IMG/VR virus record: IMGVR_UViG_3300020200_000014
Span: 21,059-85,058 of that record
Source: a virus
Length of the DNA stretch: 64,000 nucleotides
Reading direction: 5' to 3' (one strand)
The position numbers and the translations under genes are program-made. Positions 40,640-48,570 of this stretch are shown here, in pieces; position 1 is the stretch's first letter; each line of letters starts with the position of its first letter. The notes under the pieces are model-generated. The model was given only the letters and a program-made list of their open reading frames with translations, did not search any database and had not been told where the DNA came from.

Positions 40640-41827
40640 ATGAGTAAGCGTTCTCGTCAACGTAAGCGGCGTCAGATGGAATCAGTTGTAAGGCGAGCCA
40701 CTAATGCAGGGCTTTTAACTCCTAACACGCTGAGTGTAGCGGAAATTCTGGCAGAAAGGATGTCTGGCGGACATCTTCCCATCAAAGCTGCCTCTTTAGA
40801 CACATCTAACCTTCGAGAAGTGAAGGAATGGCCTGCTAATTGGCCATTGTGCCCCAAAGCATTCAATCCAGAAGAATGGCGACGTTCTTTGGAAGCTATG
40901 GAACACTACTGTCTTGCTGCCACTGAACCTGGAAAAACCAAGCCTTGGTTCCAATATCCTAAATTCACGCATCAATATTCCGAGCTTGTCTTTGTGACAC
41001 CGGAAATGGCCTTAGAACTTTTGGCTTATATGCCGGTTAACCGTACACTCAAGGAAAAGTGTGCCCAAGCATGTATGCGGGACATTCAGAATGAGCGTTG
41101 GATTCAAAGCCATGAATCGATTGCCATTAACACCCAAGGAAATATGCATGATGGTCAACATAGGGCTAAGGGTATTATTCTGGCTGGGCGTGGTTGGCCG
41201 ATGTACATGACTTGGAATGTTCCGCCAGAAGCGCTTTACATTACTGATTCTGGGGCACGGCGTAAGATTAATGAAAAGTTGGGTCTTCTCTATCCTGAAG
41301 AGAAGATTACCGCTAACAAGGCGGCTGTTTGCCGTGCCATGATGTGGGGTTTGAACCGCAACACTCAGTATTCTGAATCTGAAATTGCTGAGTTCTTTTT
41401 GAAATACCATGACGTTATCAATTGGATATCAAGCCGATTGAAGAACATTCGTGCTGATATTCAGGCAGTGCTTGCCAAGGCGATTCTTTGGTGGGGGGAG
41501 GCTGTCGTAGCTCCTTTCGTTGACAGATTTTGCGCAGTACAATTTACTGGAGAAGGCGACCCAGCCAAGGCTCTCTACCTATGGACTCAATCAGCCCGTA
41601 AGGAAGGAAAAAGAACCTACGCTAATCCATTAGTGTATTATAAGAAAACCCTTTCTGCTATTACGGCAGCAGCGGCTGGAAAAGAAGCTAAAAAGATTTA
41701 CCAGAAACAGGGTGACATTTTTGAGTGGGAACAGGGATGGAAGGTTCCCGACTCTGCTCCATGTAGCGGTAATGTTTGGTTGCCCAAGGTTGAAGAAACT
41801 CCTGAAGCTGGCCAAACGGTTAGCTAA
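40640..41827 (+). CDS. ParB/Srx-like DNA-binding protein, higher-GC gene
   Basis: About 395 residues from ATG 40640 (GAAGG upstream). Residues 1-15 are a basic patch (MSKRSRQRKRRQ). The centre has GNMHDGQHRAKGIILAG, then ITDSGARRKINEKLG, the signature of ParB/Srx-fold phage proteins (DGQHRL, D-x-G-x-R). The C-terminal 150 residues (NIRADIQAVLAKAILWWG, GEGDPAKALYLW, GDIFEW) are shared with the protein at 42072. GC and codon use are clearly higher than in the neighbours, indicating recent transfer. The role may be DNA binding or control of genome segregation. Confidence 0.7.
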   Translation: MSKRSRQRKRRQMESVVRRATNAGLLTPNTLSVAEILAERMSGGHLPIKAASLDTSNLREVKEWPANWPLCPKAFNPEEWRRSLEAMEHYCLAATEPGKTKPWFQYPKFTHQYSELVFVTPEMALELLAYMPVNRTLKEKCAQACMRDIQNERWIQSHESIAINTQGNMHDGQHRAKGIILAGRGWPMYMTWNVPPEALYITDSGARRKINEKLGLLYPEEKITANKAAVCRAMMWGLNRNTQYSESEIAEFFLKYHDVINWISSRLKNIRADIQAVLAKAILWWGEAVVAPFVDRFCAVQFTGEGDPAKALYLWTQSARKEGKRTYANPLVYYKKTLSAITAAAAGKEAKKIYQKQGDIFEWEQGWKVPDSAPCSGNVWLPKVEETPEAGQTVS

Positions 41828-41841
41828 ATTTTGGAGATATA

Positions 41842-41976
41842 ATGACAGGTCAAGAGATTTTGCAAAGATTTAAAAATAAGGAAATCTCTTTAGAAGAGGC
41901 TAGTGATTTAATCGAAAAGTTAAATCATGCTCGTAAATTTATATACAATGAAATATCCTGTTACGTTACCTTATGA
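41842..41976 (+). CDS. 44-residue hypothetical protein
   Basis: The ATG at 41842 follows TTTTGGAG. It encodes a compact helical hairpin (ILQRFKNKEISLEEASDL, then a Lys/Tyr tail). Strong ribosome site and helix pattern support translation. Function unknown. Confidence 0.5.
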   Translation: MTGQEILQRFKNKEISLEEASDLIEKLNHARKFIYNEISCYVTL

Positions 41977-42106
41977 ATTATGGATGGAATTGTTGATGCC
42001 TGATAATTTAAACCGTTTAGTTCAATTTTTAGAAGAAAATAAAAACAATTTTTTCAAAAAGGATACAGAAGATGGCACGGCAAACAAGAATTCAAACAAT
42101 TGTTAG
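41948..42106 (+). CDS. Possible 52-residue protein
   Basis: An ATG inside the end of the previous small gene opens a frame (MKYPVTLPYELWMELLM, then an Asn/Lys-rich tail) that runs 35 bases into the next gene. The first 30 residues look protein-like, the rest does not. There is no clear ribosome site. It may be a short real gene or chance. Confidence 0.3.
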   Translation: MKYPVTLPYELWMELLMPDNLNRLVQFLEENKNNFFKKDTEDGTANKNSNNC

Positions 42107-42605
42107 CCAGTTGATGAATGGATGTGTTAAAAAGAAAACAAAACCTACAGAACAAGAAATAAAAGATTTCGAAAACAATTATAGAAATGAAATAGCATGG
42201 CTTAGAAAAAATGATATGATTCATTATAGTGCTGGAGTTATAGGGGCTATTGGCAAAGCATATCTTTGGTACGGCAAAGAAAAAATAGAGTCTTTCTTGA
42301 ACGCTCTTAAACATGGTGATTTTAGGGGTAAAGGTGATCCTGCACATGTTTTGTTTATATGGTTAAGTAATAGACAAAGATATGATACTAAATCTGCCTA
42401 TAGAATGACAGTAGCAGCTATTCGTGCTTATGTTGAAAATAAGACTTTGGTAAGAAAGACTAGAGCAGGACAAACAATAACACCAAGTTTACGTCCAGCT
42501 AGAACTGACATTTTCGAATGGAATGCAGATTATACAGAAATGCATCCAGAAAAGCCAAACCAATACATAAAGAGAAAATATGTCAGAAGTTTTCAAGTTT
42601 TGTAA
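42072..42605 (+). CDS. Truncated AT-rich relative of the ParB-like protein
   Basis: A 177-residue protein matching only the C-terminal half of the 40640 product: VIGAIGKAYLWYGKEKIESFL aligns with VLAKAILWWGEAVVAPFV, GKGDPAHVLFIWL with GEGDPAKALYLW, and both end near DIFEW. The ParB/Srx catalytic-like half is missing. Its base composition is typical for this genome, so it is probably the native, shortened copy. It may modulate the full-length protein by sharing its partner-binding domain. Confidence 0.65.
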   Translation: MARQTRIQTIVSQLMNGCVKKKTKPTEQEIKDFENNYRNEIAWLRKNDMIHYSAGVIGAIGKAYLWYGKEKIESFLNALKHGDFRGKGDPAHVLFIWLSNRQRYDTKSAYRMTVAAIRAYVENKTLVRKTRAGQTITPSLRPARTDIFEWNADYTEMHPEKPNQYIKRKYVRSFQVL

Positions 42606-43041
42606 AGGAGAATTATCGCTAGACGCATATAAATTAGACGTTATCGAAATTTCTCTGAATATATCAAAAGGAAAACCTGGCAAAAATATAAAAAACAAAT
42701 TGTTAAATGGTGAATATCAGGTATTAGGCCAATTAGACAACCTTTGCCAACCTAATAATTCTAAAATAAAAAAAGGCAGAATATGGAACTTGAAATTAAT
42801 TCACGAAAATAAGTTCTCTATTTTGCCTATTTTGTTTATTGAAATAACGGATATCAAAAACGAAAAACATCTTAGGAAATATACCTGGACCTTTTTAGCT
42901 GTAAACAAACCCCCCACAGACAATCTAGGACTATTACCTTTTGAGATTGGAGAAATATCACTAGAAGAACTAATTTTGGAACTTGGCGGAAGGTCATCCA
43001 GTAAAGTAATTTTTGATCAAGAAGGAGGATTCACACTATAA
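42580..43041 (+). CDS. Hypothetical protein
   Basis: A 153-residue protein overlapping the previous gene by 26 bases. It has a KGKPGKNIKNKLLNGEYQVLGQLDNL segment spread over the first third, a beta-rich middle (FSILPILFIEITDI) and an acidic end (GEISLEELILELGG). No family recognised. Directly after its stop comes a TATAAATA box and the next tagged gene. Confidence 0.5.
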   Translation: MSEVFKFCKGELSLDAYKLDVIEISLNISKGKPGKNIKNKLLNGEYQVLGQLDNLCQPNNSKIKKGRIWNLKLIHENKFSILPILFIEITDIKNEKHLRKYTWTFLAVNKPPTDNLGLLPFEIGEISLEELILELGGRSSSKVIFDQEGGFTL

Positions 43042-43044
43042 ATA
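43037..43044 (+). promoter_or_regulatory. TATAAATA box directly before a tagged gene
   Basis: TATAAATA lies four bases before the ATG at 43049 and 3 bases into the stop codon region of the upstream gene. It matches the T4 late box, but this spacing would place the transcript start inside the gene. It could instead act in translation. Similar ATAAATA stretches lie before other tagged genes. Confidence 0.35.
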
Positions 43045-43048
43045 AATA

Positions 43049-43342
43049 ATGGGATTTAAAGAATGGCTGAAGCAAGATGAGGCCAAAACATGGAGTAGCA
43101 AACTCAAAAAAGGGGCTTATTGGGCAGCGGATAAAGCACTTGCAGCAGCTTCGCCTTTATCCACATTAGCAGCGGCAGGAGCAGGAGGCTATCTAGGATA
43201 TAATTATGGAAGCACTTTGGATTTTCTACCTAACAAATTAGCCGCAGCAGCAGTTAGCGCTCCCTTATTAGGGGGTCTGACACATTACAGTTTAAAAGAT
43301 TTAAGGCATGCAATTCAACAAAAAATGGTTCATTTAAAATGA
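43049..43342 (+). CDS. Tagged Ala/Gly-rich small protein
   Basis: A 97-residue protein starting MGFKEWLKQDEAKTW, the shared N-terminal tag. The body is hydrophobic and Ala/Gly-rich (LSTLAAAGAGGYLGYNYG, LAAAAVSAPLLGGL), suggesting one or two membrane or membrane-disrupting helices. No SD site precedes it, only TATAAATAAATA. It overlaps the next gene by ATGA. It may be delivered from the head to act at the host membrane; this is inference. Confidence 0.55.
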   Translation: MGFKEWLKQDEAKTWSSKLKKGAYWAADKALAAASPLSTLAAAGAGGYLGYNYGSTLDFLPNKLAAAAVSAPLLGGLTHYSLKDLRHAIQQKMVHLK

Positions 43343-43707
43343 AAATTCAAATCGCTATTGCCATCAATGGTCTTGGTGATTGGTGGGCGTGGGGAGCATC
43401 TGGGTATTCTAATTACGATATGATGAATGAAGTCTCCGGTCAGGTTATAGAACCATATACCATAGACTTTATACAAGCAGATGTAGATGTTCCAAATCCA
43501 CGTAAATTTGATGGTTATGAAATCCAAAGAAAAAGAATAACAGAAGCTCTTTCCAAAGTAATTAAGAATGAAGCAATCGAAGACTGGTTAAATAAGGCCA
43601 ATAATGCTTTCGAAGGCCGAACACCTATTGAATTAATTGAAAGTGGCGAGATTGACAGGCTATGGCGTATGATTTATTTTCTTGAATCAGGCGAACCTTC
43701 AAATTGA
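43339..43707 (+). CDS. Protein ending in an MbcA/ParS/Xre antitoxin-like domain (DUF2384)
   Basis: A 122-residue protein. The last 45 residues, AIEDWLNKANNAFEGRTP then IELIESGEIDRLWRMIYFLESG, match the DUF2384 toxin-binding domain of Xre/MbcA/ParS antitoxins (WLntPnxxFgGrtPlelI). The N-terminal 70 residues are not a helix-turn-helix. So it has the toxin-binding part without the usual DNA-binding domain, as expected of a phage antitoxin mimic. No partner RES-type toxin gene lies next to it. Confidence 0.6.
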   Translation: MKIQIAIAINGLGDWWAWGASGYSNYDMMNEVSGQVIEPYTIDFIQADVDVPNPRKFDGYEIQRKRITEALSKVIKNEAIEDWLNKANNAFEGRTPIELIESGEIDRLWRMIYFLESGEPSN

Positions 43708-44153
43708 AGTCCATAAGCAGCTATACATAATGCATCAGCCATTCCATCGCTAGGAGTCCTGCATTTTTCTGGTATCAAATTCACTTCTGGGTATGTTTTT
43801 TGACAGAATTGAATAGCCGCTTCCTTATCCTTCTCGGTCCCTTCTAAAACTATCCCTTTCCATTTTTGGGGTATTACTTTCACATATTTTATCTTCAAAG
43901 CTGTCAAAACTCCTAGCAAGATACCATAACCCATTCCGAAATTAAACATAGAAGTAACACCTTGACCTGGCATAGCTCCTACTTGTTCAATATAAGCTTT
44001 CTTTATTTTAGATTCTTTTAGAAATTTGATAATAGAAAGAATGTCCAACTCTTTTTTGCCCTTTTTATTTATAAGAGTAGGCATTTTGATTACTTTAACT
44101 GCATCCGATATTATTGCTATACCGCCTTCTAACCCAGGATCAATGCCTATCAT
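43674..44153 (-). CDS. ruvC-like: RuvC-like Holliday junction resolvase
   Basis: A 159-residue RNase H-fold nuclease. MIGIDPGLEGGIAII carries the first catalytic Asp, KKAYIEQVGAMPGQG the Glu, and PSDGMADALCIAAYG the C-terminal Asp pair. The Gly-Met region (FNFGMGYGILLGVL) is the substrate-binding helix of RuvC. It cuts four-way junctions before packaging, replacing T4 endonuclease VII. It converges on the DUF2384 gene with a 34-base overlap. Confidence 0.8.
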   Translation of the reverse strand: MIGIDPGLEGGIAIISDAVKVIKMPTLINKKGKKELDILSIIKFLKESKIKKAYIEQVGAMPGQGVTSMFNFGMGYGILLGVLTALKIKYVKVIPQKWKGIVLEGTEKDKEAAIQFCQKTYPEVNLIPEKCRTPSDGMADALCIAAYGLQFEGSPDSRK

Positions 44154-44165
44154 ATACTAATTGAG

Positions 44166-44987
44166 TTACATGACAAACATTTTACCTTCTAATGAATCGA
44201 AAATGGTATCTAAGTAATACTCATACTTCCCAGCATAACCTTTTACAATTTCATCCCATTCAGTTAATTCTTCACCTTTAAGTTTTGTATATTTTCTATC
44301 ATGTGCTGGATTTCCCCAAGCAAATCTTCTTCTTGTAATTAAGCTGGCCGGAATTGGGGCAAAGGTTATTTTTCCAGTTGTTATGTATTGAGCTACTAAT
44401 TCATAAGCTAATTCATTAAAATTACGTAAGTTCTCTTTTCTAGCTGACCTCATTGTTCCTAAAGCTAAAGCTAAAGGCCGCAATTTTGTATTTCTTTCAT
44501 AGATATCCGATCCTTTTTCGATACCATAAACTTGGTTTGCTAAGTCATAAAAATCTCTTGTTATTTCTTTAGCGAAATTGTCATTAAAAACATCAGTTCT
44601 TCTTATCGCATGTCCTAATCTATGAGCGATAATCCAGGCAGTCATTGGCACTTTTTGATCACCAACATTATTAGTGAATATTATTGTTATAGCATCTGGT
44701 TTTGGTTCTATATCAACTTTAAGATTTTCTTTAACCCATTGAGGAGAAACTTCACCTACTTCCACATGTTTATAAGCATCTTTTGATTTTATAAAATACA
44801 AATCAAAAGTATTTTTGGAATTTGACCATAATTTATGTATTTTTTCTACACCAGCAGGATTATTTAATATGCCAACATCTTGCTTAGTGTAGCCATATTT
44901 ACGTGGGTTAGCAGGATTCCAATCACCCTGCAAATCAAAAGTCCTGATTGGCATTTCATTCATGCCAATCCATTCTCTGAACGTCAT
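44166..44987 (-). CDS. Tagged protein with degenerate zincin-like motif
   Basis: A 273-residue protein starting MTFREWIGMNEMPIR, the shared tag, followed by a Pro-rich linker. Around residue 125, PMTAWIIAHRLGHAIRR has the frame of HExxH with Arg instead of the catalytic Glu, so it may be an inactive peptidase or a non-zincin helix. NELAYELVAQYITTGK lies further on, a plausible third-ligand helix. No SD site; CATAAATAGGGT precedes the ATG. A head-packaged protein is inferred from the tag. Confidence 0.6.
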   Translation of the reverse strand: MTFREWIGMNEMPIRTFDLQGDWNPANPRKYGYTKQDVGILNNPAGVEKIHKLWSNSKNTFDLYFIKSKDAYKHVEVGEVSPQWVKENLKVDIEPKPDAITIIFTNNVGDQKVPMTAWIIAHRLGHAIRRTDVFNDNFAKEITRDFYDLANQVYGIEKGSDIYERNTKLRPLALALGTMRSARKENLRNFNELAYELVAQYITTGKITFAPIPASLITRRRFAWGNPAHDRKYTKLKGEELTEWDEIVKGYAGKYEYYLDTIFDSLEGKMFVM

Positions 44988-45084
44988 ACCCTATTTATGC
45001 CCAAATTACTCATAATATTTATGTTGCTTAATGAATTATCATGAATAACCTAAACGATAAATTCACAGCATAGATAGATAGTAC

Positions 45085-45774
45085 ATGAAGACATTTACAG
45101 AATGGCTAAAACTACGTAAATATGGAGTTGATGCGGGAACATCGGACGCAATTGCCTTAGCTAAGAAATCACTTGGAATTTCCACTAACGAATGGTTTAT
45201 TTTTGAAAATTACGACGCATCACACGCACTAATTGTGGTGGATGTTCAAAATGATTTCGTGAATGGCTCTTTACCAGTCCCAGGGGCAAAAGAAATCATT
45301 CCGTATGTAAACAATTTAGCCAATAATATACGTAACAGCGGAGGAATTGTCGTATATACTGCGGACTTACATCCGGCCAATCACGTAAGTTTCAAAGGAC
45401 AAGGGGGACAATGGCCTTCGCACTGTGTTGTAAACACTTTCGGCTCACAATTTGTTCCAGACCTTGAAGTAAATGGACCTATTTTCGACAAAGCAACAGA
45501 GCCAGATAAAGATTCTTACTCTGGTTTTGGTGGCAAACTAAGATCACAAAAACCTACTACACTAGAAACCTACCTTAAAGAACACAATGTTACAAATGTC
45601 ATTGTATGCGGGTTAGCATTAGATTATTGCGTACTAGCAACCGCAACTGACTCAAAAAAACATGGTTTTAACACCACTGTTTATTTGCCTGGTAGCCGAG
45701 CAGTAAACAATAAAGAAATTGAAACCTTAATTGCCAAGATAAAACAACAAGGCATTAAAATTATTGCAACATAA
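45085..45774 (+). CDS. pncA-like: Nicotinamidase (PncA-like) with N-terminal capsid-targeting-like tag
   Basis: A 229-residue protein. Residues 1-15, MKTFTEWLKLRKYGV, carry the tag; STNEWFIFENYD (about 33-44) has IFE then N, a possible cleavage site just before the enzyme. From residue 48 a complete nicotinamidase follows: HALIVVDVQNDFVNG (catalytic Asp), TADLHPANHVSF (metal Asp/His/His), FDKATEPDKDSYSGF (catalytic Lys) and VCGLALDYCVLATA (catalytic Cys). It converts nicotinamide to nicotinate in NAD salvage. The 40-residue extension is unusual. The Sir2-like gene at 19908 produces its substrate. Confidence 0.85.
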   Translation: MKTFTEWLKLRKYGVDAGTSDAIALAKKSLGISTNEWFIFENYDASHALIVVDVQNDFVNGSLPVPGAKEIIPYVNNLANNIRNSGGIVVYTADLHPANHVSFKGQGGQWPSHCVVNTFGSQFVPDLEVNGPIFDKATEPDKDSYSGFGGKLRSQKPTTLETYLKEHNVTNVIVCGLALDYCVLATATDSKKHGFNTTVYLPGSRAVNNKEIETLIAKIKQQGIKIIAT

Positions 45775-46084
45775 ACTCGTGTGCGAATTGCTTGTTGAAG
45801 TGCTCTTTAACTTCTGTTGTTATAGATTTTGTGTATAAGTTCAAATCTACTGTTAGTGTCTTGCAATGTTTTTTAACCCACGGTGATAGAGCCGCATAGT
45901 ATCCAGACACTTTTCCAAGGGCTATCCAGCGTTCCATATCCCTGCTACTCATCATAATCTGTTCTTCTTTGGGCGTACCTTCAAACCGGCCTTCTAGAAA
46001 GGCTTTAGTTGTTACCAACTCCTTAACTATGTCTGCAAAAGGAGTTATGTCTAAGCCAACTTCCTCCTTAGAGGAATACGTCAT
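45761..46084 (-). CDS. Hypothetical protein cut by an IS element at its start
   Basis: About 107 residues (MTYSSKEEVGLDITPF, RDMERWIALGKVSGYYAAL, VDLNLYTKSITTEVKE). The predicted start ATG (46084) lies at the left edge of the IS200/IS605 remnant with no ribosome site, so the original N-terminus was probably lost. It converges on the nicotinamidase gene with a 14-base overlap. Function unknown. Confidence 0.5.
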   Translation of the reverse strand: MTYSSKEEVGLDITPFADIVKELVTTKAFLEGRFEGTPKEEQIMMSSRDMERWIALGKVSGYYAALSPWVKKHCKTLTVDLNLYTKSITTEVKEHFNKQFAHEFMLQ

Positions 46085-46090
46085 GCAACT

Positions 46091-46819
46091 GTGAGCCTCA
46101 ATCGTGCCGGTCAGTATTTTGTTGCTATTCTCGTTGAACGAGAAATTAAGCCACTCCACAAGGTTAAGAAGGAAGTTGGTATAGACCTTGGCATCTGTGC
46201 TTTAGCAACAACTTCTGCTGGCAAAGAGTATAAGAACATCCGTCCGTATCGTAGTTTGCAAAAAAGACTACGAGCATTAAACAAGAACCTGCATAGGAAG
46301 AAACTTGGTAGCAATAATCGTGAACGAGCCAGGAAGTTGCTTGCCAAGGTGCATATTAAGATTGCGAACATACGCAGCGACCATTTGCATAAAGTAAGTC
46401 GTCAGATAATTGACGAGAACCAAGTCATTTGTCTGGAGACGTTGAATGTAAGTGGCATGATGCGTAATCATTGTCTTGCTAAATCCATTGCCGATGTTAG
46501 TTTGTCTGAATTAGTCAGACAGATTGAGTATAAGGCGAATTGGTGTGGCAGGACGGTCATCAAAGTAGATAGATGGTTTCCATCCAGCAAGACTTGTTCA
46601 AAATGTGGTTTTGTCATGGACTCACTACCTCTTAAGATTAGAGAGTGGATTTGTCCGAAGTGCAAGGCAAAACATAACCGTGATAAGAACGCTGCTGTTA
46701 ACATCCTTAACGAAGGAAAAAGAACCGTAGGAACTACGGAGTTAGCGTATGGACTCAATGTAAGACCTAAGAGCATTCAAGGGCGGTTGAGGATGAAGTA
46801 CGAAGCCCCTACCCTTTAG
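46091..46819 (+). pseudogene. tnpB: TnpB, N-terminally truncated
   Basis: A 242-codon frame covering the C-terminal two thirds of TnpB: KEVGIDLGICALATTS (RuvC Asp), NQVICLETLNVSGMM (Glu), a zinc finger in KTCSKCGFVMD and CPKCKAKHNRD, and NRDKNAAVNIL (last Asp). A full TnpB has about 370-430 residues; the wedge and recognition regions are missing, and the frame closes upstream at a TAA (46052). It cannot form a normal RNA-guided nuclease. The overlapping 3' end and right-end hairpin are where the guide (omega) RNA would be encoded. Confidence 0.8.
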
Positions 46820-46827
46820 GGTAGGGG
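46806..46827 (+). repeat. IS right-end hairpin
   Basis: CCCCTACCC (46806-46814) pairs perfectly with GGGTAGGGG (46819-46827) around TTTA. This is the imperfect-palindrome-like right end bound by TnpA and also the 3' base of TnpB guide RNA. A near copy of its right part (CCCTTTAGGGTAGAGG) occurs at 63091-63106. Confidence 0.75.
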
Positions 46828-47877
46828 TAGTTCACCAGCTTCTTTTTGAGTATTAAAAGCAATAGCATCTTTTTTATTCTCAACCCAATCATAGTAGAGT
46901 CTTTCATTAGGTTTGCCCATCCATCTAACAGAATCGCTACCTTCGGCTACAATATACCATTTCTTATCTTTAGCAGCCATGAATCCGTCATAATATCCAC
47001 TATTGTAACGTTCTCCAAGTAAATCCAATTCCATTATCGATTTTCCTTCATCTTGATCTTCAACGCCTTGAGTATAACCAAGATGATAAATTTTCTTATA
47101 AATATTATCCTTTCTACCAGCATCGGGATCAGCTTCTTTCAAGTAAATGAACTCTTGTAATACTTCTTGCCTATAGCCTTCTTCTCCCATTATTTTCTTC
47201 ATTTCTTTACACCATTCAAGAGTATGTTCTGGATGTTCTGTGTGATCTGATTTAAATATATAAAAATTATTCTTTTTGTCTAGAGCATTTGTATATGTTT
47301 TATAAAACCAATTATTGTCTCTATTTGTTGTTGAAAGGACTATGCAATTACCACCACAACTTAAGACAGGAAACATACCTCTCCAATGACTTTCCATATC
47401 ATTATAAAAAGCTGCTTCGTCAATGAATAAATGGTTTAATGCTTGACCACATGTTGCTTGAGGCGTATAAGAAAACAATTTACAACTAGTTTCTATAAAT
47501 GTCTTTTGATGGTCATTATCTTTACTAAGTTTAGGTTTTATCCATTCAGGCAATTGATTTATAGCAAAATTCACAATCTTCATTAAACTGCAAGCTTCCC
47601 TATCAGTTTTAGAAATCATTACACAACTTTTATCTAATCCAAACATGCACTTCCAAAAGAGATAAAGAATTGTCGTTGTAGTAAAACCACCTTGTCTGAA
47701 TTTAGTGCCTATTACAAACCTATTATTTTCATAACATTCTATAAGTCTTTCTTGAAATGGATATAATTTTAGAGGAATAATTCCATGCTTTGGATGTAGA
47801 ATTTTGATGTAATTTTTAACGAAATAAGGGAAACTAAGTGCGCACTTTCTCAGTTCTTCGATTTGATTTATATTCAT
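46816..47877 (-). CDS. Terminase large subunit ATPase domain, short and with IS-derived end
   Basis: A 353-residue protein with AGAAAGGACAT before ATG. It has the packaging-motor set: Q-motif LYPFQERLI, Walker A variant VIGTKFRQGGFTTTT, Walker B LNHLFIDEAAF and coupling motif IVLSTTNRDNNW, then a FIYLKEADPDAG end of the ATPase domain. The nuclease domain expected after about residue 350 (T4 gp17 has 610 residues) is absent. The last six residues (GELPLP) are encoded by the IS605 right end. Either the gene is truncated or the nuclease is a separate gene elsewhere. Confidence 0.82.
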   Translation of the reverse strand: MNINQIEELRKCALSFPYFVKNYIKILHPKHGIIPLKLYPFQERLIECYENNRFVIGTKFRQGGFTTTTILYLFWKCMFGLDKSCVMISKTDREACSLMKIVNFAINQLPEWIKPKLSKDNDHQKTFIETSCKLFSYTPQATCGQALNHLFIDEAAFYNDMESHWRGMFPVLSCGGNCIVLSTTNRDNNWFYKTYTNALDKKNNFYIFKSDHTEHPEHTLEWCKEMKKIMGEEGYRQEVLQEFIYLKEADPDAGRKDNIYKKIYHLGYTQGVEDQDEGKSIMELDLLGERYNSGYYDGFMAAKDKKWYIVAEGSDSVRWMGKPNERLYYDWVENKKDAIAFNTQKEAGELPLP

Positions 47878-47943
47878 ATATGTCCTTTCTAGTTAAAGAT
47901 ATATAGCTAATAAAGAATAATACTAACAACAATAAATAAAGTT

Positions 47944-48570
47944 ATGAAGAGATTTTACGAATTTTACCATATAATCAAAGAAGCTAACGAATCACAAATT
48001 TGGGCTGTTGATTCATACGATTATGAAGGCAGGCATGTCACCGGAACAACTCTTTATCATGACAAAGGAGTTGCTGAGGCTCAAAAAAGTAATTGGACTA
48101 GAGTAAGACCAGTTAATGTAACGGGAAAATATCATCCTGGGCAACCTGTTTGGAAAATAATGCAATATGGATATGGAGACATGTTTGACAGAGGTAACGC
48201 AAGTTATTTTGCCGACAGAGAAGAAGCAGCAAGAGTTGGTGGCAAATGGGAGCAACCGCAGGAAACAAAAGTATTTAATTCCGCTGAAGAAGCAAAAAAA
48301 TTCCATGCAGGTGAAAATGAAAGATATAAAAACGATGAATTAAATAGAGTAGCAAAGGAAAAATCAGAATATCCAAATATAGTTAAAAAAATATTAGCAT
48401 CTTTTAAAGAAAAAGTGCAACAGGCTGAGCAAATCATGATTTCTTCAGATGGGACTACAAGCGAAGGTTATTCCGCTATTTGGAAGGCTTTAGATGAAGT
48501 TGAAAATAAAGCAAAAGGACTAAAAGAATGGTTGCGTAATGCCAGCTTCCATCATTTTAATCAACGCTAA
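47944..48570 (+). CDS. Tagged hypothetical protein
   Basis: A 208-residue protein beginning MKRFYEFYHIIKEANES: the shared tag followed by IKE then A, a good match to the T4 prohead cleavage rule. The body has an aromatic beta-rich part (YGYGDMFDRGNASYFADR) and a C-terminal charged helix ending in HHFNQR. No SD; AATAAATAAAGTT precedes the ATG. Its stop overlaps the convergent tagged gene by 4 bases. Confidence 0.6.
   Translation: MKRFYEFYHIIKEANESQIWAVDSYDYEGRHVTGTTLYHDKGVAEAQKSNWTRVRPVNVTGKYHPGQPVWKIMQYGYGDMFDRGNASYFADREEAARVGGKWEQPQETKVFNSAEEAKKFHAGENERYKNDELNRVAKEKSEYPNIVKKILASFKEKVQQAEQIMISSDGTTSEGYSAIWKALDEVENKAKGLKEWLRNASFHHFNQR

Larger units (their letters stand above)
46070..46835 (+). 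mobile_element. IS200/IS605-type element, left part deleted
   Basis: The region has clearly higher GC than its surroundings. It contains a 5'-truncated tnpB and ends with a perfect 9-base hairpin (CCCCTACCC TTTA GGGTAGGGG, 46806-46827) and GTAGTTCAC, the usual right end of this family. No tnpA and no left-end hairpin are visible. The left edge (about 46070) is an estimate from where TnpB similarity begins. The right end cuts into the 3' end of the terminase gene. Confidence 0.75.

Noticed and set aside
41012-41410. Minus-strand frame inside the ParB-like gene
   Set aside because: The plus-strand product has conserved motifs; the minus frame has none.
44166-44987. Active HExxH metallopeptidase
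   Set aside because: The motif reads HRLGH; the catalytic Glu is Arg, so activity is not supported.
46468-46776. Minus-strand frames inside the truncated tnpB
   Set aside because: TnpB catalytic and zinc motifs are clear on the plus strand.
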